Assembly (NCBI RefSeq): GCF_900156865.1
Contig: NZ_LT732529.1
Coordinates: forward strand, 2,792,460-2,856,459
Source of the DNA: Litchfieldia sinesaloumensis
GTDB taxonomy: Bacteria > Bacillota > Bacilli > Bacillales > Bacillaceae_L
Length of the DNA stretch: 64,000 nt
Direction: 5' to 3'
This document shows, one piece after another, positions 15,708-29,876 of the stretch (position 1 is its first letter; every line of letters begins with the position of its first letter). Both the position numbers and the translations under genes were made by a program. The notes under the pieces were generated by a model. It saw only the letters and a program-made list of their open reading frames with translations. It ran no database searches and was not told where the DNA came from.

Positions 15708-16350
15708 TGGTGGAGACGGTGGGACGTGCTTTTCCATGCTTTCGTCATGGCACTGACTATATCTTGAACCTGGTAGTTACAGGTCCTCCGGCGTATTATG
15801 CGTAATATATTTTGTACCTATATCAGGTAGGATTACGCATCCTAGTACTACCATAACCTAGATGGCAGCCTATAAGTCGATACACGGCTGTTAGATTACT
15901 CTACATACCGCTCGGCATTGCCTTATCGCATCAAGTACGACTTAGGTTTCACCGATAAAGCCGGATTATCACTTATGTGTTACCACATAAGGCGACTAAT
16001 TACTAATCGAACCCACGTCCAAAGATATTGGCACTTAAGCTTCTACGAGTGTAGTCGATATATTAGCATTTCGCTAACTTTTCGGCCTATCGACAGGCTT
16101 CCAAGCAGCTAGTCTGGTTGTTCTCTTCCTTTGTCCTCAGACGGCGAACTCCGGCGTAGCCCACTTAAAGTGAGTCCCTGACCCTACCACATGGGCGATG
16201 GAGGGAGGAACCGCTATAGACTGTTATTAAGCAGCTAAAGCGAAGTTGTTGTTTTCTTTGCCAGTTATAGGCGTTGACGTTTTAACGAGGCCGATCCCCT
16301 CGACTCGCAACTTAAGCTCAAACTACCCCTGTCGAATCCGTAGCGTCCCC
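15708..16350 (-). ncRNA. ssrA: tmRNA gene, interrupted by a group I intron
   Basis: Transfer-messenger RNA that rescues stalled ribosomes together with SmpB. The 5' end GGGGACGCTACGGATTCGAC pairs with the 3' end CGTCTCC, which is followed by an encoded ACCA. The tag frame reads GGC AAA GAA AAC, giving the tag (A)GKENNNFALAA ending in TAA (about 16228-16263). The T-arm is split: GTGGGTTCGAT lies at 16006-16016 and TCCCAC at 15719-15724, with 281 nt between. Without the insert the mature RNA is about 362 nt, a normal length. It lies just after smpB and has its own promoter and terminator. Confidence 0.95.
15725..16005 (-). ncRNA. Group I self-splicing intron in the tmRNA T-loop
   Basis: 281-nt insert in the ssrA T-loop. 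P1 can form between exon CGAU plus intron UA and the downstream UAGUCG, giving the required U-G wobble at the 5' splice site. P2 is a perfect hairpin CUUAUGUG/CACAUAAG closed by a GUAA tetraloop. The S motif AAGATATAGTC and its P7 partner GACTTATA are present near the 3' part. The intron ends in G, immediately before exon TCCCAC. Removal restores a 7-nt T-loop, TTCGATT. There is no open reading frame inside. T-loop group I introns are known from tmRNA genes of other bacteria. Confidence 0.9.
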
Positions 16351-16482
16351 ATATGTCGAATGATAAGCTAATTTCGCTCACATTCTAAAATGATAATGAT
16401 GAACTTAATCACCAGTTATCTGGGTGTTTCGGATGAAGTGTTTTTGCTTATGTTGACTATTCAATTGTCAACTACAAGTCTT

Positions 16483-16510
16483 ATTATAGCACATGTATTT
16501 ACAAATTCAA
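16483..16510 (-). promoter_or_regulatory. ssrA promoter
   Basis: TTGAAT (16505-16510) and a perfect TATAAT (16483-16488) with a 16-bp spacer on the minus strand, directly after the smpB stop. The mature tmRNA 5' end is about 125 nt downstream, so 5' processing (RNase P) is expected. The leader holds a GTTGACaattgaatAGTCAAC hairpin. Confidence 0.7.
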
Positions 16511-16537
16511 TTGTAAATTACTGTAAGCTATGCCATC

Positions 16538-17005
16538 TTACATCTTCTGTCGTTCTCTGAATGCACGCTCAATATCACGCTTTGCTTCCTTTTTCTTGAG
16601 GTCTTCACGTTTGTCGTATTTTTTCTTACCCTTACCGAGACCTAGCAAAAGCTTTGCATAGCCATTTTTTAAATAAATCTTAATTGGCACCAGTGCGTAT
16701 CCTTCTTCTTTTGTGAGTCCAATCAGCTTATTGATTTCTTTTTTATGAAGAAGTAGCTTTCGTGTCCGAAGTGGATCATGATTATAACGGTTACCTTGTT
16801 CATAAGGGCTAATATGCAGGTTATAGAGAAACATTTCCCCATTATGAACTCGCGCGTATGAATCCTTTAGATTTGCACGGCCATTTCGAAGAGATTTAAT
16901 CTCGGTACCTTGAAGAACGATCCCTGTTTCATAGGTTTCTTCAATAAAATAATCATGATTCGCTTTTTTATTTTGTGCGATTACCTTGCCTACACCTTTT
17001 GGCAT
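16538..17005 (-). CDS. smpB: SsrA-binding protein
   Basis: Cytosolic OB-fold protein that binds the tRNA-like domain of tmRNA and takes it to stalled ribosomes. It has 155 residues. Typical motifs are the N-terminal [40 protein letters not shown], and the basic C-terminal tail [20 protein letters not shown] that enters the mRNA channel. It starts with an AGGGGGAA site. It sits directly upstream of ssrA, the standard Bacillus order, which supports the ssrA call. Confidence 0.97.
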   Translation of the reverse strand: MPKGVGKVIAQNKKANHDYFIEETYETGIVLQGTEIKSLRNGRANLKDSYARVHNGEMFLYNLHISPYEQGNRYNHDPLRTRKLLLHKKEINKLIGLTKEEGYALVPIKIYLKNGYAKLLLGLGKGKKKYDKREDLKKKEAKRDIERAFRERQKM

Positions 17006-17071
17006 ATTGATTTCCCCCTTAAGACGGTACCTCTTATTTTAGCAAAAATTGGACAGCACCACAAGGATAGG

Positions 17072-17869
17072 CTACTGATTACAAGGTAAGCTTGCCTCAA
17101 TCTCACAATTAATAAACCATGAAATGATTGTTGTACTGTCTCTCACATTAAGTGATTTAATTTTATTTAACATGGCTTCAATTGCTATTTCATTTGCGTT
17201 GTGATCAAATTCAGTTTGAATTTTTTCAGGTTTGTTGTAAGGTAAACCAGGACATTCAATTAAACCATCTGTTGTTATTACTAAATGATTCATCCCTTTC
17301 CGCAGTTCCTTACGTCCTGTGCTGTAGCAAGGGACCGGAAGTTCAAATGTATTTACCTGTCCAACCCATTCAAAGAAATGCCGTTGATTGACTTGGTATT
17401 GTCCTAGTTTCATCAACTCTGGATGAAAGAGATAGAAAATACAATCGCCTACTGAAAACCACCAAATATATTTATCTTTTCGAAGAACTATAAGACAGGA
17501 TGTTGAACCAGTTACATTCCGACATGAGGCAAGGAAGTCAGGGTTTTGAAAAATATCCAAGATTGCTCCCTCGATGCGCTTAAAGGTTTCTTCAATCGAC
17601 ATTGCTAACAACGTTCTTAACAACGCTTTTTGTTTACTAAATGTTTGTAAAATTAATTCAGCACTCTCGGCAGTTTGGTGGGCATCTAGGAGGATGACAA
17701 ACTCCCAGTCCTCCGATTCACTTTGCCACACTAAACAGCCATCTTCGTTCTTGGTTTGACCGGCTGAGGACTTACCACCAAACCGACCTATACCTATTTT
17801 TCCTTGTTTCCTAACAGATAATGTATCAACAAAACTTTCCTGTGAGCCTATCCATTCAAAATCACTCAC
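17072..17869 (-). CDS. PP2C-family protein phosphatase-like protein
   Basis: 265 residues with a PP2C (PPM) fold pattern: KNEDGCLVW near residue 40, FVILLDAHQT (about 57-66), FSVGDCIFYLF (about 138), VITTDGLIECPG (about 199) and a final RDSTTIISWF. The metal-binding Asp positions are kept. The usual DGH of the second motif is DAH here, and the last motif lacks the second Asp. It may be a divergent serine/threonine phosphatase. The GTG start overlaps the HIT gene by 8 bp, so the two are co-transcribed. The target is unknown. Confidence 0.75.
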   Translation of the reverse strand: MSDFEWIGSQESFVDTLSVRKQGKIGIGRFGGKSSAGQTKNEDGCLVWQSESEDWEFVILLDAHQTAESAELILQTFSKQKALLRTLLAMSIEETFKRIEGAILDIFQNPDFLASCRNVTGSTSCLIVLRKDKYIWWFSVGDCIFYLFHPELMKLGQYQVNQRHFFEWVGQVNTFELPVPCYSTGRKELRKGMNHLVITTDGLIECPGLPYNKPEKIQTEFDHNANEIAIEAMLNKIKSLNVRDSTTIISWFINCEIEASLPCNQ

Positions 17870-18314
17870 CAGTCGTATTCTCCAACGTTGCTCTTAGTCT
17901 TTTACAAACTTGCATAATCTGTTCGTTGTTTCCCTTTGGAGCATCCGGCCAGTCATATACAGCGCCTGGTCCCCAGTATTCCTTTGGTGTGTCCGGATAG
18001 CGTGGAATTAAATGCATATGAAGATGAGGAACAGCATCTCCAGAGACAAGTGCATATACATGGTCTGCATTTTCAGTTTCTTTTAATGCCCTGCTTACTT
18101 TTGCCACTATTAAACCAAATGCCTTTGCTTCCTCGGTTGTCATATCTGCAAGACTTGGTGCATGGCGTTTTAAATCAATCATGATATGACCTAGATACCC
18201 ATCTTTGCCATTATGATCAATATGCCCAACGTATACAAACTCGTCCTCATAAATTGTCTCCCCTGCGGTTTGAATCAATCCGCTATGCTTTTTACAAATA
18301 AAGCAATCCTCCAT
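17862..18314 (-). CDS. HIT-family nucleotide-binding hydrolase
   Basis: Histidine-triad protein, 150 residues from ATG 18312-18314 behind GGGGGG. The catalytic triad motif is HLHMHLIPRYPD in the second half. The N-terminal CFICKKH looks like the Cys pair of a metal-binding HIT subgroup, and GYLGHIMIDLKRHAPS is the conserved mid-region. Such proteins cleave AMP-lysine-like or dinucleoside phosphates, and the exact substrate is not predictable. It overlaps the downstream PP2C-like gene. Confidence 0.85.
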   Translation of the reverse strand: MEDCFICKKHSGLIQTAGETIYEDEFVYVGHIDHNGKDGYLGHIMIDLKRHAPSLADMTTEEAKAFGLIVAKVSRALKETENADHVYALVSGDAVPHLHMHLIPRYPDTPKEYWGPGAVYDWPDAPKGNNEQIMQVCKRLRATLENTTGE

Positions 18315-18390
18315 CACTATCCCCCCTACTAATTTACACAAGTATAAATCATGGCATTTTGATTTGGAATAAATTTCATGAAAAAATATA

Positions 18391-18420
18391 AAAATCCAGG
18401 AGCTTAGACCCCTGAATTTT
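18391..18420. terminator. Terminator after the FNT gene
   Basis: AAAATcCAGG/CCTGaATTTT stem with an A-run and T-run on either side, 7 nt beyond the FNT stop. Confidence 0.65.
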
Positions 18421-18426
18421 TGCTTT

Positions 18427-19203
18427 TCACTCTATATTTGCTTTATTTGCATAGAAATACATCCATGCCATGAATCCTCCACCACCAATTAGATTACCGA
18501 TGGTAACAGGTATTAAATTTCGAATGACTCCTTCTAGCGTGACAGAATTCGGATGATACATTACAAAGGATACCGCAAAGGTGCACATATTGGCTATGCT
18601 GTGTTCATATCCAGAGATAAAAAAGCAATACACCAATAACATCATAATAAAAATTTTTGGGCCGTCCCCTTGCATGCCAATCGGTAGAAAGAAGGCGAGA
18701 CATACAAGCCAGTTACATAGGATAGCTCTAAAGAAAAGCTGGTGAATAGGAAATTCTGTTTTATTTTTAGCAATCGTTAATAGAAATTCATTGGCAAACT
18801 CACCTTCAAACAAACCGGTCATATAAATTAAAAAGGCAAAGAAGATAGCACCAACAATATTGCCAATATAGCTATACAGCCACATCTGGCCAACCACGTT
18901 CCACTTCATACGCCTTCGCAGTGCTGCATAGGTATAATAAAATGTATCACCAGTAAACAAGTCTCCCCCACCATATGCAATCAGGATAATGGCTGCACCA
19001 AATGTAATGGCTGCAATAGGGGAAGCAAAAGGAGATTGTTGCGCGAAAAAGAAATTACCTGTTCGAAATGCAACAATCACCCCAAACCCGATAAACATAC
19101 TTGCTAAAACAGCCCGTAAAAAATAAATCAATTTACTGTTCTGAAATGTATCACGGCGAGACAGTGCTAATTTTTCAATACTTGATAGTAGTTTTGCTTC
19201 CAT
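18427..19203 (-). CDS. Formate/nitrite transporter (FNT) family channel, possible lactate exporter
   Basis: Pentameric six-helix anion channel family, 258 residues. Hydrophobic segments start around residues 27, 62, 105, 153, 180 and 228. A conserved-type GGDLFTGDT loop (about 79-87) and NWLVCLA (about 163) are visible. The gene begins 23 bp after ldh, so the two form an operon. FNT channels carry formate, nitrite, hydrosulphide and, in some cases, lactate. Pairing with lactate dehydrogenase makes fermentative lactate (or formate) export the best guess (inference). Confidence 0.85.
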   Translation of the reverse strand: MEAKLLSSIEKLALSRRDTFQNSKLIYFLRAVLASMFIGFGVIVAFRTGNFFFAQQSPFASPIAAITFGAAIILIAYGGGDLFTGDTFYYTYAALRRRMKWNVVGQMWLYSYIGNIVGAIFFAFLIYMTGLFEGEFANEFLLTIAKNKTEFPIHQLFFRAILCNWLVCLAFFLPIGMQGDGPKIFIMMLLVYCFFISGYEHSIANMCTFAVSFVMYHPNSVTLEGVIRNLIPVTIGNLIGGGGFMAWMYFYANKANIE

Positions 19204-19226
19204 ATATATTCACCCGCTAACGGAAA

Positions 19227-20210
<984 letters not shown>

Positions 20211-20265
20211 TTATCCTCCATACTTCCATTAATAACAACTAGTAGTATTTGTACCAGCAAGTAAA

Positions 20266-20280
20266 CTATTCAGTGAATAG
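20266..20280. promoter_or_regulatory. Palindrome upstream of ldh
   Basis: CTATTCA-G-TGAATAG is a perfect 7-bp-arm palindrome about 60 bp before the ldh start, in the likely promoter region. It is not a close match to the Rex consensus TTGTGAA(N4)TTCACAA, although the TTCA/TGAA core is shared. Confidence 0.4.
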
Positions 20281-20281
20281 C

Positions 20282-20316
20282 AAAAAAAAGGACTCCACAT
20301 CAGTGGAGCACCTTTT
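20282..20316 (-). terminator. rnr terminator
   Basis: Stem with arms around CTCCAC/GTGGAG, and eight T on the minus strand directly after it, 6 nt past the rnr stop. Confidence 0.85.
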
Positions 20317-20321
20317 CTCGA

Positions 20322-22664
20322 TTATCTTTTCTTTTTCCGTTTCTTACTTTTTTGCGGTGGAACATTATCAAACTTCTTCTTTTTCTTACGAGGCTTGCGG
20401 GTTGACCATTCGCCATCCTTGTCAGAATCACGCTTCTTACTATCATCATTTGATTTACGAAGATTTCTACCTTTTTCAGATCTAATGATTGTCGGTTTAT
20501 CTTTCGAAAGCTTTTGGCGGCTACCTTTCATACCAACAACTTCAAAATCAACAGATCGCTCATCTTTATTTACATTGATTACACGTACAGTAATTTCATC
20601 TCCGATACGGAATACATTACCGGTACGTTCGCCAATCATGGCATAGCTTCTTTCATCATAACGGTAGTAGTCATCGGTGAGATAGCTTACGTGAACAAGT
20701 CCCTCAATCGTATTTGGAAGCTCAACAAACATTCCGAAGTTAGTTACAGAACTAATGATGCCATCGTATTCCTCGCCGATTTTATCCATCATATACTCTG
20801 CCTTTTTCATGCTATCCGTCTCACGCTCTGCCTCGACCGCACGACGTTCCATATTAGAGGAATGGTCTGCAATTTCCGGTAGTTTTTCCTTCCATTTATC
20901 CTGAGTAGCATTGTCTAGCTTTCCTTGGATTAAATAGGTTCGGATTAATCGGTGGACGATTAAGTCTGGATAACGTCGAATTGGTGACGTGAAATGTGTG
21001 TAAAAATCAGTTGATAATCCAAAGTGTCCGATACTTTCCGGATCATATTTTGCTTGCTTCATCGACCGTAACATGACAGTTGAAACAACCATTTCTTCAG
21101 GCTTCCCTTGTACAGCTTCGATTACCTCCTGCAGAGCACGTGGATGAATCGAATTTCCTGCACCACGAACTAGATAGCCAAAGTTTGTAATAAATTCTAA
21201 GAAGCGTCTTAGCTTTTCCTCATTCGGGTCTTCGTGGATTCGGTAAATAAACGGTACATTCATCCAATGGAAATGCTCCGCAACCGTTTCGTTTGCAAGC
21301 AACATAAATTCTTCAATTAAACGTTCACCAACAGAGCGCTCACGTAATACAACATCATACGGTGCTCCCTCTTCATCTACAAGTACCTTTGCTTCTTTAA
21401 AATCAAAGTCAATTGCACCACGCTTCATTCGTTTTTCACGAAGAATCGCAGCAAGTTGCTCCATGTCTTCGAACATTGGAACAAGAGACTCATAGCGTGA
21501 ACGTAATTCCTCATCTTTATCAGCGAGAATACTGTTCACATCTGAATACGTCATTCGTTCCGTTGTTTTAATCACACTTTGGAAAATATCGTGTTTAACA
21601 ACAGCACCATTTTGGTCAACTTCCATCTCACAAGATAGAGTTAGTCGGTCAACCTTCGGATTTAATGAGCATATCCCGTTTGAAAGTCGATGTGGAATCA
21701 TTGGGATAACTCGATCGACTAGGTAAATACTTGTTCCGCGTTCACTTGCTTCTTTATCAATAGGCGAGCCTTCTGTCACATAATGCGTTACGTCCGCGAT
21801 ATGTACACCCAGTTTGTAATTACCATTTTCAAGCTTTGTAACAGTTACAGCATCGTCCAAATCTTTTGCGTCAGCACCATCAATCGTTACAATGACTTCA
21901 TCTCGTAAGTCTCGTCGATCAACGAGATCTTTAGGATCGATTGTATCTGGTGTATTGTTTGCTTGGTCCAATACCTCTCTCGGAAATTCCTGTGGAAGGC
22001 CGTGCTTATGGATAACCGAAAGAATATCGATTCCCGGGTCATTCTTGTGACCTAAAATTTCAACAACTTCTCCTTCAGCGCTCATTCTTCCTTCAGGATA
22101 TGTGACAAGCTTGACGACAACCTTATGACCCTCAATTGCACCGTTAGATGCTTGTTTCGGTATAAAAATATCATTTGCAATCTTTTTATCATCTGGAATA
22201 ACAAAACCAAAGTTTTTACTTTCGGTATACGTACCCACGATGGTTTGGACGCCACGTTCGATAATCCGAACGACGGTTCCTTCCTTACGCTGTCCAGTTG
22301 ATTCTGTGCTAATACGTACAAGTACGGTATCTCCATGCATGGCGTTTTTTAATTCATTAGGCGGTATAAACACGTCATCCATTGATTTATCGTCCGGCAT
22401 TACAAACGCAAAACCTTTAGCATGCCCTGTAAGTTTCCCACGGATAAGGTTCATCTTTTCCGGAAGACCATAGCGATTACTACGAGTTCGAACAACCAAA
22501 CCTTTTTCTTCCATAATAACAAGGGCTTTTACAAAGTCCTTAAAATCCTCCGAACCTGAAATTCCAAAGGCTTCCTCAAGTTCTTGGACGGTTAAGGGCT
22601 TATACGCCTCTTCCTTCATAAAATCTAATAGTTTATTGATGTGATTTTGGATTTCCTGCTCCAT
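20322..22664 (-). CDS. rnr: Ribonuclease R
   Basis: Processive 3'-5' exoribonuclease of the RNB/RNase II family that degrades structured RNA. It is also linked to tmRNA-mediated decay. It has 780 residues: N-terminal winged-helix, two cold-shock domains ([12 protein letters not shown] near 78 and NFGFVIPDD near 150), RNB catalytic domain ([14 protein letters not shown], with metal-binding Asp, near 262) and a C-terminal S1 domain ([17 protein letters not shown]). It ends in a very Lys-rich tail. It lies 15 bp after the esterase gene. In B. subtilis smpB follows directly; here four genes intervene. Confidence 0.97.
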   Translation of the reverse strand: MEQEIQNHINKLLDFMKEEAYKPLTVQELEEAFGISGSEDFKDFVKALVIMEEKGLVVRTRSNRYGLPEKMNLIRGKLTGHAKGFAFVMPDDKSMDDVFIPPNELKNAMHGDTVLVRISTESTGQRKEGTVVRIIERGVQTIVGTYTESKNFGFVIPDDKKIANDIFIPKQASNGAIEGHKVVVKLVTYPEGRMSAEGEVVEILGHKNDPGIDILSVIHKHGLPQEFPREVLDQANNTPDTIDPKDLVDRRDLRDEVIVTIDGADAKDLDDAVTVTKLENGNYKLGVHIADVTHYVTEGSPIDKEASERGTSIYLVDRVIPMIPHRLSNGICSLNPKVDRLTLSCEMEVDQNGAVVKHDIFQSVIKTTERMTYSDVNSILADKDEELRSRYESLVPMFEDMEQLAAILREKRMKRGAIDFDFKEAKVLVDEEGAPYDVVLRERSVGERLIEEFMLLANETVAEHFHWMNVPFIYRIHEDPNEEKLRRFLEFITNFGYLVRGAGNSIHPRALQEVIEAVQGKPEEMVVSTVMLRSMKQAKYDPESIGHFGLSTDFYTHFTSPIRRYPDLIVHRLIRTYLIQGKLDNATQDKWKEKLPEIADHSSNMERRAVEAERETDSMKKAEYMMDKIGEEYDGIISSVTNFGMFVELPNTIEGLVHVSYLTDDYYRYDERSYAMIGERTGNVFRIGDEITVRVINVNKDERSVDFEVVGMKGSRQKLSKDKPTIIRSEKGRNLRKSNDDSKKRDSDKDGEWSTRKPRKKKKKFDNVPPQKSKKRKKKR

Positions 22665-22679
22665 TTTTTATCCCTCCCG

Positions 22680-23420
22680 TTACCAATCTAACTGCTCTAG
22701 GAAAGCATATACATCCTCATGCAGTTGGTCACGTTCTTTGTCTAGGGTGATGACATGTCCGGACTCTTCGTACCATTTTATCTTTTTAAAATCATTCTCT
22801 ACTGCTTCGTAGATAATATTGGCACTATCCGGATTTATCATGTGGTCATGACGAGCTTGCGCCACAAAAGTAGGGGAGTAGATCATATCGACGTTATCCC
22901 TAACTTCAGCAATCAAGTTTTGTAATTCTTTTAATGTATTCATTGGGGTTTTCTTGAAGGCTTCGATTTCTGTTTCAATTTGCTCAGGTGATTTTCCTTC
23001 AAACCGCTTATACTCACGTGCATACTCAACTACACCCTCATACATTACCTCTTCGCTTTTCAAATACATAGGCGCACACATTGTCACAATCCCTTTTATA
23101 GGTACAGTGTATCCCAATTTAAGCGAAAATACCCCACCTAGAGACAATCCTGCTACTGCAATATTCTCGTATCCTTTATCCTTTAAAAATTGATAAGCAT
23201 CCGTGACATCCTTCCACCAATCCTCAGGTCCGGTATGAACTAATTCTTCAGGAGGGACACCGTGTCCTTTGTAGATTGGCGCATGACAAGTGTATCCCTT
23301 ATTCTCAAGAAATCGACCAAGCATCCGAACATCAGCTGAATTCCCTGTGAAACCATGCAATAATAAAACGGCCCTCTCCCCTCCTTCAAAAAAGAAAGGT
23401 TGTGGTAATTTGATTTTCAT
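22680..23420 (-). CDS. est: Carboxylesterase (Est30/YvaK type)
   Basis: Alpha/beta hydrolase, 246 residues. [14 protein letters not shown] (18-31) forms the oxyanion region, the nucleophile elbow is GLSLGG with Ser near residue 94, and the acid and base are in ARHDHMINP and SGHVITLD. It hydrolyses short-chain esters, and its physiological substrate is unknown. The position between secG and rnr is conserved in Bacillus. An AAGGAG site precedes the ATG. Confidence 0.93.
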   Translation of the reverse strand: MKIKLPQPFFFEGGERAVLLLHGFTGNSADVRMLGRFLENKGYTCHAPIYKGHGVPPEELVHTGPEDWWKDVTDAYQFLKDKGYENIAVAGLSLGGVFSLKLGYTVPIKGIVTMCAPMYLKSEEVMYEGVVEYAREYKRFEGKSPEQIETEIEAFKKTPMNTLKELQNLIAEVRDNVDMIYSPTFVAQARHDHMINPDSANIIYEAVENDFKKIKWYEESGHVITLDKERDQLHEDVYAFLEQLDW

Positions 23421-23519
23421 TATGTAAAACTCCTTTGTGATGACTTCTGATATGTACTATTTTGTGCTTATTTTCGGTATTCTACTATCGTACCGGAAAG
23501 TTCGATTTACGTGCAATAA

Positions 23520-23550
23520 AAAAGGCTAGACATTTACCTGTCTAACCCTT
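23520..23550 (-). terminator. Terminator after secG
   Basis: GGcTAGACA/TGTCTAaCC stem. On the minus strand CCTTTTTTATTG follows, just beyond the secG stop, so est-rnr probably also have their own promoter in 23421-23519. Confidence 0.75.
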
Positions 23551-23554
23551 GTTT

Positions 23555-23791
23555 TTATAAATCAAAGTATGAAACTGCAACTGTAAGAACAAAGAATAAT
23601 ACCGCTAAAACAACTGTAATACGGTGTAACACTGCGTCTAGTCCGCGAGCCTTTTGTTTTCCGAATAACTGCTCAGCTCCACCAGAAATAGCCCCAGATA
23701 AACCTGCGCTTTTACCCGATTGTAATAAGACAACCACAATCAACGCAATACATACAATTACTAATAATGTAACTAGAACTCCATGCAACAT
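23555..23791 (-). CDS. secG: Protein translocase subunit SecG
   Basis: Small two-helix membrane subunit of the SecYEG export channel, 78 residues. I chose ATG 23789-23791, 9 nt after AGGAGG; the longer frame adds 22 residues that are not SecG-like. The first helix is about residues 2-24. The family loop [20 protein letters not shown] and [14 protein letters not shown] follow, then the second helix. The secG-est-rnr order matches B. subtilis. Confidence 0.95.
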   Translation of the reverse strand: MLHGVLVTLLVIVCIALIVVVLLQSGKSAGLSGAISGGAEQLFGKQKARGLDAVLHRITVVLAVLFFVLTVAVSYFDL

Positions 23792-23856
23792 ATAAAACGA
23801 CACCTCCTGAACAAGAACGCATATGACGTTAAGATAAATGTACCATAAAATAACCA

Positions 23857-24020
23857 TGTGGACAATACTGCATTTTCAGACATTAGTCAAAAAATGTAAA
23901 GATATTTTAATGTTTGTCATTTTTTGGATGTTAAGTATGACTTTTCTAGGGCTAGAGGTTAGGATTGGTGTTAGTCGCGGTTATGATGACATTCCTATAG
24001 ATACTGCTTTTTTCGTTCGT
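23857..24020. other. Intergenic sequence leading into the minisatellite
   Basis: No gene is supported. The last part (about 23974-24020) is a degenerate copy of the 53-bp unit that follows, sharing GGTTATGATGACA-like sequence. Confidence 0.4.
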
Positions 24021-24395
24021 GTCTTCATCCCGGCCATGATGACACTTCGGAACCTTACTTTCTCTCAAATCATGTCCTCATCCCTACCATGATAACAATT
24101 TCGAACCCTACTTTCTCTCCAAACATGTCCTCATCCCGGCCATGATGACACTTTTGCCCCCACTTGCTCTTCAATCTCGTCCTCATCCCTACCATGATGA
24201 CACTTCGGAACCCTACTTTCTCTCCAATCTCGTCCTCATCCCTACCATGATGACACTTCGGAACCCTACTTTCTCTCCAATCATGTCCTCATCCCTACCA
24301 TGATAACAATTTCGAACCCTACTTTCTCTCCAAACATGTCCTCATCCCTACCATGATGACACTTTGAAACCGAAAACTATTTGCTCTCAAATCAT
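24021..24395. repeat. 53-bp tandem repeat (minisatellite), seven copies
   Basis: Units begin with GTCCTCATCCCTACCATGAT at 24021 (variant), 24074, 24127, 24179, 24232, 24285 and 24338. The period is 53 bp, with one 52-bp unit. Units 2 and 6 look identical, and units 4 and 5 nearly so. The period is not a multiple of three and no frame stays open, so it is non-coding. It lies between secG and the glycolytic operon end. There are no spacers, so it is not a CRISPR. Confidence 0.9.
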
Positions 24396-24503
24396 ATCTT
24401 CATCTTCTGTTTTCCTCATCAAACTTAATTACCAACGATTCACTTGATGATTTCCTCAGTAAACGACCATATTAAAACTGACTATCTTGAAAGGGTGATA
24501 TGA

Positions 24504-24623
24504 GTGATCAATTGGGATTTCGATCAGATGATAAAAGAACAGAAAAAACATAAAACGACTTATCTAGGTGAAAATACACAACAGGGCAAGGAAAAGAAAC
24601 AACAAACTAAAAAGAATAAATAA
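24504..24623 (+). CDS. Possible small basic protein, 39 residues
   Basis: GTG-started frame (24504) preceded by AAAGGGTGA. It encodes INWDFDQMIKEQKKHKTTY followed by a Lys/Gln-rich tail ending KKQQTKKNK. The stop TAA at 24621-24623 is followed at once by a strong terminator. No homologue is recognised. The ribosome binding site and terminator are the only support. Confidence 0.4.
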   Translation: MINWDFDQMIKEQKKHKTTYLGENTQQGKEKKQQTKKNK

Positions 24624-24626
24624 AGA

Positions 24627-24655
24627 AAAACGACAAGCTCCTCGCTTGTCGTTTT
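24627..24655. terminator. Bidirectional terminator at the end of the glycolytic operon
   Basis: AAAACGACAAGC/GCTTGTCGTTTT perfect stem with a 5-nt loop. It ends eno on the minus strand and the small frame 24504-24623 on the plus strand. Confidence 0.85.
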
Positions 24656-24667
24656 CCTTTTATGAGA

Positions 24668-28302
<3,635 letters not shown>

Positions 28303-28477
28303 TCACCATCCCTTTCGATTAGTAAAGTGCAAGGCGCTAAAGGGCTAAGTGGGTAAGACATCACAAATAGATGATAGATTTTCATTCCAAAGCAAGCTTA
28401 TCCATAGAGCCAACTGCACCAGGAACTAGAGATTAAATCTAGGATTATTTTACCCCTAGAAAAAACTAGTCACACTA

Positions 28478-29662
28478 TTATTTATCGTTAAGTAAAACAA
28501 CTCCTGGAAGCTCTTTACCTTCCATGAATTCTAGTGATGCTCCACCACCAGTTGAAATGTGGCTCATTTTATCAGCTAAACCGAATTTCTCAACTGCTGC
28601 AGCTGAGTCTCCTCCACCGATAACAGAGTATGTGTCAGTAGCATCTGCTAACGCTTGACCTACTGCTTTTGTTCCAGTCGCAAATGTATCTAGTTCAAAC
28701 ACACCCATTGGTCCGTTCCAGATAACTAGCTTTGAATTTAATATGACATCTCTGTAAAGCTCTTGTGTTTTTGGTCCAATATCAAGTGCTTCCCAATCGC
28801 TAGGAATCTCGTCAATTGGAACAATCTTAGTGTTTGCATCGTTTGAGAAGTCATCTGCAACTTTTACGTCAACAGGCATGTAGAAGTTAACGCCTTTTTC
28901 TTTTGCCATGTTCATAAATTGGTTAGCAAGATCAATCTTATCTTCTTCTAAAAGAGATTTACCGATTTCATGACCTTGTGCTTTTACAAATGTATAAGCG
29001 AGTCCTCCACCAATGATTAAGTTATCTACTTTTTCTAAGAGGTTCTCAATGACACCGATTTTGTCTTTTACTTTCGCTCCACCAATGATTGCTGTGAACG
29101 GACGCTCTGGATTAGAAAGTGCTTTACCTAATACTTCAATTTCTTTTTCCATTAAGAAACCTGCAACTGCTGGAATGTGTTCAGCAATACCAGCTGTAGA
29201 AGCATGGGCACGGTGAGCTGCACCGAATGCATCGTTTACGTAAACATCTGCAAGTGAAGCAAATTGTTTCGCTAGCTCTGCATCATTCTTTTCTTCTCCA
29301 GGGTAGAAACGAACGTTTTCTAATAATAGAACATCACCTTCGTTCATTTCAGAGATCGCTTGTTCAACCTCAGGACCGTATGCTTCATTTGTTTTGCGTA
29401 CTTCAATTCCTAGGTGCTCACCTAGACGCTTAGCAACTGGATCTAGACGAAGCTCGTCTACCGCTTGACCTTTTGGACGGCCAAGATGACTCGCTAAAAT
29501 AACCTTTGCGCCTTGAGAACGTAGGTGTTCAATTGTTGGTAATGCTGCTCGGATACGTGTTTCATCCGTTACTTGCCCATCTTTCATCGGAACATTAAAA
29601 TCAACTCGACAAAAAACTCGTTTGCCTTTTACATCAATATCTCTTACTGATTTCTTATTCAC
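28478..29662 (-). CDS. pgk: Phosphoglycerate kinase
   Basis: Transfers phosphate between 1,3-bisphosphoglycerate and ADP. It has 394 residues from GTG 29660-29662. I chose this start because GGAGG lies upstream and the length then equals the B. subtilis enzyme; an upstream frame adds 12 unlikely residues. [24 protein letters not shown], and the C-terminal nucleotide loop [15 protein letters not shown] are seen. Separated from gapA by 214 bp that include a partial terminator, as expected when gapA is made in excess. Confidence 0.97.
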   Translation of the reverse strand: MNKKSVRDIDVKGKRVFCRVDFNVPMKDGQVTDETRIRAALPTIEHLRSQGAKVILASHLGRPKGQAVDELRLDPVAKRLGEHLGIEVRKTNEAYGPEVEQAISEMNEGDVLLLENVRFYPGEEKNDAELAKQFASLADVYVNDAFGAAHRAHASTAGIAEHIPAVAGFLMEKEIEVLGKALSNPERPFTAIIGGAKVKDKIGVIENLLEKVDNLIIGGGLAYTFVKAQGHEIGKSLLEEDKIDLANQFMNMAKEKGVNFYMPVDVKVADDFSNDANTKIVPIDEIPSDWEALDIGPKTQELYRDVILNSKLVIWNGPMGVFELDTFATGTKAVGQALADATDTYSVIGGGDSAAAVEKFGLADKMSHISTGGGASLEFMEGKELPGVVLLNDK

Positions 29663-29697
29663 TAGGGAAGGCCTCCGTTCTATGTAGTGTTTTTGCA

Positions 29698-29720
29698 CCT
29701 AAACCCCGTGGGGGATTTCA
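29698..29720 (-). other. Hairpin in the pgk leader
   Basis: CCTAAACCCC/GGGGATTTCAGG forms a stem directly upstream of the pgk ribosome binding region. It may be an mRNA stability element. No function is shown. Confidence 0.35.
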
Positions 29721-29754
29721 GGCACATATAATAGGGTTATCTCACATCAACATC

Positions 29755-29781
29755 AAAAAGGGAAGGGAATATTCCCTCCCC
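29755..29781 (-). terminator. Partial terminator between gapA and pgk
   Basis: On the minus strand GGGGAGGGAAT pairs with ATTCCCTTCCC and is followed by TTTTTG. A read-through terminator here would lower pgk-eno expression relative to gapA. Confidence 0.7.
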
Positions 29782-29876
29782 TTCACAAGTTCTATTATAG
29801 TGATTGTAGCTATCGTATCAAAGAACAATATGCTTCACTACTAAGTTAATGTGACATAGTCATTTAAAAGGTTAAA

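Noticed and set aside
15918-16112. Open frame on the plus strand over the tmRNA and intron
   Set aside because: It is antisense to structured RNA, has no ribosome binding site, and crosses the intron-exon boundary.
20266-20280. Rex operator at ldh
   Set aside because: The palindrome lacks the TTGTGAA/TTCACAA arms, so I list it only as an unassigned palindrome.
24021-24395. CRISPR array
   Set aside because: Units follow each other with no unique spacers and no cas genes are near; it is a plain tandem repeat.
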